Below, one piece after another: positions 59,980-64,000 of a DNA stretch of 64,000 bases. Every line of letters starts with the position of its first letter. Positions within the stretch are counted from its first letter, which is position 1. A model generated the notes under the pieces. It had not been told where the DNA came from. It saw only the letters and a list, made by a program, of their open reading frames with translations, and searched no databases. The stretch is from Lewinellaceae bacterium (GTDB lineage: Bacteria; Bacteroidota; Bacteroidia; Chitinophagales; Saprospiraceae). The position numbers and the translations under genes are program-made. The stretch spans positions 1 through 64,000 of the forward strand of contig JADJFA010000043.1 of assembly GCA_016708875.1 (NCBI GenBank), read 5' to 3'.

Positions 59980-60786
59980 GTGGAATACGGGAATTTTCAA
60001 AGGAGAGACAATGACAATCGGGACAGCAATGACCGAGATCGTGGTGGCAATGACCGTGGCGGTTATGGCGGCGGCGGTGACCGTGGAGGCTTCCGCGAAC
60101 GCGGCGGCGGCGGTGACAGAGGCGGCTATGGCGGCGGCGGCGGATTCCGTGGCGGCAATGATCGTGGCGGCTATGGCGGCGGCGGTGGATTCCGTGGCGG
60201 TGGTGACCGTGGCGGTTATGGCGGCGGCGGCGATCGCGGCGGATTCCGTGGCGGTGGCGGTGATCGCGGCGGCTATGGCGGCGGCGGCGGTGGCGGCGAG
60301 CGTTTTGAAGATGAAAGCGTGTTTTCCAAGCGCGTACGCGCAGGCAAACGCCGCACTTACTTCTTCGACGTTAAAAAAACGCGCGGCGATGACTACTTCA
60401 TCACTATCACTGAGAGCACACGTCGCGAAGACGGTTTTGGCTACAAGCGCCACAAACTTTTCCTTTACAAGGAGGACTTCAACCGCTTCGTGGCTTCGCT
60501 CAATGAAGTGGTGAATCACGTCAAAACGGAACTCATGCCAGAGTTTGACTACGAAGAGTTTGATCGTCGTCAGGCTGAATGGGAAGCGCAAAATCGCGAC
60601 AACGAAAACGAAAACGACGACGATGATGACCGCGAAGAGCGCGGCGAAGACGAAAAGCCAAAATTCAAGGCCAAAGACGCTGCTGAAAAGAAAGAAAACA
60701 AAGCAGACGACACTGCTGATGACGACGACGAAAAACCTGAAGTCAAAGCAAAAGACGAAGACGATATCGAAGACGATTGGAAATAA
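59980..60786 (+). CDS. RGG-rich PUR-domain nucleic-acid-binding protein (DUF3276)
   Basis: A 268-residue protein with three parts. Residues about 8-112 are a Gly/Arg/Asp-rich tract with many DRGGYGGGG and FRGG units. Residues about 113-190 are a PUR-type domain (VFSKRVRAGKRRTYFFDVK, DYFITITEST, RHKLFLYKEDFNRFV) that binds single-stranded DNA or RNA. The tail is acidic and charged (NENDDDDDREERGED). RGG tracts in other proteins bind RNA and drive condensates; this is inference here. The start is a GTG at 59980 (MEYGNFQRRD); an ATG is not present. The Ala-rich frames over the repeats in other phases are shadows. Confidence 0.88.
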   Translation: MEYGNFQRRDNDNRDSNDRDRGGNDRGGYGGGGDRGGFRERGGGGDRGGYGGGGGFRGGNDRGGYGGGGGFRGGGDRGGYGGGGDRGGFRGGGGDRGGYGGGGGGGERFEDESVFSKRVRAGKRRTYFFDVKKTRGDDYFITITESTRREDGFGYKRHKLFLYKEDFNRFVASLNEVVNHVKTELMPEFDYEEFDRRQAEWEAQNRDNENENDDDDDREERGEDEKPKFKAKDAAEKKENKADDTADDDDEKPEVKAKDEDDIEDDWK

Positions 60787-60835
60787 GCCAGCCCTTCAAT
60801 GTATTGAACCTGAGCGACTTTCCCCGATAAATAAA

Positions 60836-60880
60836 AAGGCGAAACGACCTGCTGAAATGTGGGCGTTTCGCCTTTCTTAT
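60836..60880 (+). terminator. Rho-independent terminator of the PUR gene
   Basis: AAAGGCGAAACG pairs with CGTTTCGCCTTT across a loop of about 17 nt, followed by CTTATT. It is 50 bases after the stop codon. Confidence 0.8.
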
Positions 60881-60894
60881 TAGGATATTGAGAA

Positions 60895-60935
60895 ATTGGG
60901 ATATTGAGATATTCCCAATATCTCAATATCCCAAT
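60895..60935. repeat. 19-bp perfect palindrome ATTGGGATATTGAGATATT
   Basis: 60895-60913 and 60917-60935 are exact complements with a 3-nt loop, 21 bases before the next start codon. It is built of GATATTGAGA words. Confidence 0.9.
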
Positions 60936-60956
60936 TTCAATTAATATCTCCAAGCC

Positions 60957-63043
60957 ATGCATCCGCTCTACCCACACCTTTTCACGCCGCTTGACCTAGG
61001 GTTTACCACCCTGCCCAACCGTGTGCTCATGGGCTCCATGCACACGGGATTGGAAGAAAAGAAAGACGATCTCCGGGCATTGGCTGCGTATTTTGCTGCG
61101 CGCGCTCGAGGTGGTGCAGGTTTAATGGTTACCGGTGGCATTGCACCGAATCGCCAGGGATGGTTGGCCCCTTTTGGGGCAAAATGAGTTCGCGCAGAGA
61201 AGTGGCAAAGCATCAAAATGTGACTGCCGCCGTCCACGCTGAAGGTGGGAAGATATGTATGCAAATCTTGCACGCCGGGCGCTATTCCATGCACCCTTTA
61301 TTGGTCGCTCCTTCTCCATTGAAAGCACCGATTTCCCCCTTCAAACCCTGGGGTATGAGCCAGCGCCTTATCCGTGCCACGATTGACGATTTCGCCAATG
61401 CCGCCGCGCTTTCCCGCGAGGCTGGCTACGATGGGGTAGAGATTATGGGCAGTGAAGGGTATTTAATCAATCAGTTTATCGCCCCGCGTACCAACCACCG
61501 CAAAGACGATTGGGGCGGGAGTTTTGAAAACCGCATTCGATTTCCGCTTAAAATCATGCGAAAAGTGCGGGAAAAGGCGGGAAAAGATTTCATCGTCATC
61601 TTCCGAATCTCTATGCTCGACCTCGTGGACGATGGCTCAACCTGGGAAGAGGTGGAACAACTCGCATTTGCCATCGAAGCCGCCGGAGCCAGCATCATCA
61701 ACACAGGCATCGGTTGGCATGAAGCACGGGTTCCCACCATTGCCACGCTGGTGCCGCGCGGCGCATATATCTGGGTTACAAAGCGATTGATGGGTAAACT
61801 CAAAATCCCGCTCATTGCAACCAACCGCATCAATACCCCCGAAAAAGCCGAAGAAATCCTGCGCGAAGGTTTTGCCAACATCGTCTCCATGGCCCGGCCA
61901 TTTCTCGCCGATCCCGATTTTATGCGCAAGGCCCAGTCCCAACAGGCCGACGAAATCAATACCTGCATTGCCTGCAATCAGGCTTGTTTGGATCAAATTT
62001 TCAGGGGGAAAACGGCAAGCTGCCTGGTGAATCCACGCGCTTGCAAGGAATTTACAATCACCTCGCCACCAATCACGAGTCACCAATCTACCAATCACCA
62101 ATCCACCAATCACCATAAAGTTGCTATCGTAGGCGCTGGCCCTGCAGGTCTTTCCGCAGCGACCGAGTTGGCTGCGATGGGGCGGGAAGTGCATTTGTTT
62201 GAGGCTTCCAGTGAAATAGGCGGGCAGTTCAACATGGCTAAGCGTATTCCTGGTAAGGAAGAATTCTATGAGACCTTGCGGTATTTTGGCAAAATGATTG
62301 AAAAAAATGGCGTGGTGTTGCACTTGAATACCCGGGTGGATGCGGATTTTTTGATAAAAAACAACTTCTCAGAAGTCGTCGTTTCTACGGGCGTTGTACC
62401 CAGAACACCCAATATTGAAGGGATCACGCATCCAAAAGTGCTGTCATACCTGGATGTTTTGCTGCATGGAAAACCCGTGGGAAAAACGGTTGCACTTATT
62501 GGCGCGGGTGGTATTGGGTTTGATGTTGCGATGTTTCTGACTGACCACAAATCGGAATCCATCAACAATCATCAACCGTCAATCATCAATCATCAATCAA
62601 TTCCCCATTACCAATCCGAATGGGGAATTGACCAGACCTATCAACACCGCGGTGGCATCACCAAGCCACATCCAGAACAACCAGAACGCCAAGTTTGGCT
62701 CCTCCAACGCTCTAAAGGAAAAGTGGGCGAACGCCTTGGCAAAACCACTGGCTGGGCGCACCGAATGACCCTGAAAAGTCGCAAGGTGCAAATGTGGAAC
62801 GAGGTGGTATATCTGAAAGTTGACGATGCCGGGTTGCATATCACGGTACACGGGAAGCCACAATTACTTGAGGTAGAGAACGTTGTGGTATGCGCTGGTC
62901 AGGAATCAATGCGAGATTTGTACGCACCGCTTGTGACTGCGGGGGTTAAAGTTCACCTCATCGGCGGGGCGAAGGAGGCGGCGGAGTTGGATGCGAAACG
63001 GGCGATTGAGGAGGGGTATTTGATCACTACTTCAAATTACTAA
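60957..63043 (+). CDS. NADH:flavin oxidoreductase / 2,4-dienoyl-CoA reductase-like, frameshifted
   Basis: An OYE-type TIM barrel (HPLYPHLFTPLDLGFTTLPNR, HAEGGKICMQILHAGRY, GYDGVEIMGSEGYLINQF) with FMN, then a 4Fe-4S Cys cluster (CIACNQACLD and CLVNPRAC), then FAD/NAD-binding domains (KVAIVGAGPAGLSAA, GGQFNMAKRIPG, KTVALIGAGGIGFDVA). This layout is that of FadH, which reduces 2,4-dienoyl-CoA in unsaturated fatty-acid oxidation. One A is missing in the run near 61184 (GCAAAATGA): with it, GWLAPFGAKMSSRREV reads through. Two stretches of simple-repeat DNA are read in frame: SPPITSHQSTNHQSTNHH before the FAD motif and SESINNHQPSIINHQS inside the NAD domain. Restored length is about 695 residues. 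Confidence 0.88.
62070..62114 (+). repeat. ACCAATCACCA simple repeat read in frame inside a gene
   Basis: About four units like CACCAATCTACCAATCACC lie between the Fe-S segment and the FAD-binding motif of the dienoyl-reductase-like gene. The same words fill the intergenic stretch 1412-1480. Confidence 0.85.
62560..62625 (+). repeat. CAATCATCAATC simple repeat read in frame inside a gene
   Basis: Words CATCAACAATCATCAACC and GTCAATCATCAATCATCAATC run in frame and encode a His/Asn/Ser-rich loop within the second nucleotide-binding domain. The inverted repeat arms at 9517-9672 use the same words. Confidence 0.85.
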
Positions 63044-63049
63044 GAGAAT

Positions 63050-63870
63050 ATGTTTGCCAACAAACTCATGGTTCCCTTTGCGCTCATCGCCGCGCTGTTT
63101 CTCGGCTTGGCTTGGGGCGTTGACGACAGTTATTCCATTTATTTCGTGCCATTTCTGGTCATTGCGGCATTGATTTTTATCCTTTCGCCGCAAATAAACT
63201 GGTGGTGGTACAGCCGCAATCCTCCTGAATTGAGCACAGAGTTGCGGACTTTTTTGGAGCGTTCCTGTGGGTTTTATCGCCGACTTTCGTTGGAAGAGCA
63301 GCGTCGCTTTCGAGCTCGTGTGGCTATGTTCAACATGGGTACCGATTGGGAACCTTTGGCTTTCCCGGGAGATTCGTTGCCACCGGATGTGCAATTGGCC
63401 ATTGCGGCACAGGCCGTATCGCTAACGTTTGCGCGCGAGCAGTTTTTGTTCGACAAATTTGAGAAAGTGATCATTTTCCCCCGGCCCTTCCCTACCCCGG
63501 AGCACCCTTACGACCACGCTTCAGAGATGCACGAAACAGATGGTTGTCTGCTTTTTTCAGCAGATCAGGTGATGAAAGCTTTTGTGAAGCCGACGCAATG
63601 GTACAATGTGGCGATGCACGAATACGCAAAAGCCTACGTGTTGAAATACCCGAACGAACCCTGGCCCAATTTTTCATCGGAAGACGTGTGGGAAAAATTG
63701 GAGGCCGCAAGTGGGATGCCACGCGCCCACGTAGAGTCGGTAATTGGTTTGGCGGGTGTGGATGCACTTCCTGTGGCGGTGCATCATTTTTCATGTTTCC
63801 AGAGCGGTTTTCGGCGGTTTTTCCGGAGGAGCAACAAGTGTTTGTCCAAGTTTTTCTGACTCCTGCATGA
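63050..63870 (+). CDS. MtfA-like (M90) protein with altered zinc site, frameshifted near the end
   Basis: A restored protein of about 273 residues with two N-terminal membrane segments and an MtfA/peptidase-M90-like domain (FLERSCGFYRRLSLEEQRRFRARV, KVIIFPRPFP, WYNVAMHEYAKAYVL, DALPVAVHHFFMFPERF). MtfA proteins are zinc aminopeptidases with HExxH. Here the motif reads HEYAK, so the second zinc His is Lys, and the usual downstream Glu position reads His, suggesting loss or change of catalysis. A T is missing in the run at about 63788-63792 (5 instead of 6), which otherwise lets the protein end in QVFVQVFLTPA at 63870. Confidence 0.82.
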
Positions 63871-63954
63871 GCCCGTCTCCTATTTACCAAACACTATGCG
63901 TACTGGAATTTCCTGAAAGGCGTTTACTTTCGCCCCCGAACGTTGACTTAAGCA

Positions 63955-63992
63955 TAAAGGAACACGGATGGCACGGATTAGACACAGATTAA
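63955..63992. repeat. ACACGGATTAGACACAGATT repeat at window edge
   Basis: The words AACACGGATGGCACGGATT and AGACACAGATT match the inverted-repeat family at 50493-50580; the second arm would be beyond the window. Confidence 0.75.
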
Positions 63993-64000
63993 AATAAAAT

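Noticed and set aside
59861..60591. Long Ala/Val-rich frames on both strands over the Gly-repeat region
   Set aside because: They are other-phase readings of GGC/GGT-rich codons of the PUR gene.

Overview
The window looks like chromosomal DNA of a Bacteroidota bacterium, most likely a Saprospirales-type relative. Reasons: several secreted proteins end in type IX secretion (T9SS) sorting domains; one 2120-residue adhesin ends in a gliding-motility-associated (type B) tail; there are SprB-like, DUF4105, DUF3276 (PUR) and MbnP/MbnH genes; promoters match the Bacteroidota form TTG-N21-TAnnTTTG; Shine-Dalgarno sites are weak. The genus assignment is inference. There is no rRNA and no CRISPR array.

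Layout. 1-5.3 kb: an IS256-type insertion sequence that starts exactly at base 1, an S24/LexA-like repressor, a ParA ATPase with a small ribbon-helix-helix-like partner, a frameshifted membrane protein, and a repeat-rich gap with a 108-nt G tract. 5.3-9.5 kb: a DUF4105 protein and two T9SS cargo proteins. 9.7-10.8 kb: tRNA-Gly(GCC) and a tRNA-Leu(UAA) split at the anticodon by a 708-nt group I intron carrying an HNH endonuclease reading frame. 10.9-17 kb: polyphosphate kinase, a DEDD exonuclease with an in-frame stop, and a three-gene MbnP-MbnP-MbnH-like (copper/diheme) locus. 17-26.6 kb: a secreted trypsin-like protease, peptidase T, an alanine/lysine-rich helical protein, a 7TMR-DISM histidine kinase, and a large FG-GAP/ASPIC lipoprotein. 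26.7-34.5 kb: a TetR regulator plus TolC, adaptor and RND pump, interrupted by a DinB gene and by an antisense nucleotidyltransferase cassette. 34.5-41.3 kb: a DUF433/PIN-like toxin-antitoxin pair, RfbC, an outer-membrane protein, a broken melibiase, a lipoprotein and PanB. 41.6-54.5 kb: the giant adhesin, a sirtuin, a histidine kinase, a metallopeptidase and another T9SS protein. 54.6-64 kb: an FKBP isomerase, a SnoaL-like protein, SecA, an RGG-PUR nucleic-acid-binding protein, an OYE/dienoyl-CoA-reductase-like enzyme and an MtfA-like protein.

Two signals stand out. First, the tRNA-Leu group I intron has all its core helices recognisable (P1, P2, P3, P4, P6, P7, P8, L2 and L9 GAAA loops), and the endonuclease frame runs through part of the catalytic core. 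Second, the region is saturated with palindromic and simple-word inverted repeats. They sit between genes, touch stop codons, and in several places lie inside protein-coding genes, either in frame (FG-GAP gene, dienoyl reductase) or breaking the frame (melibiase).

Caveat: about ten genes carry single-base frameshifts, many in homopolymer runs. This pattern suggests residual sequencing error as much as real pseudogenes. Frameshifted genes are annotated as one feature spanning the restored frame, with the break position given.
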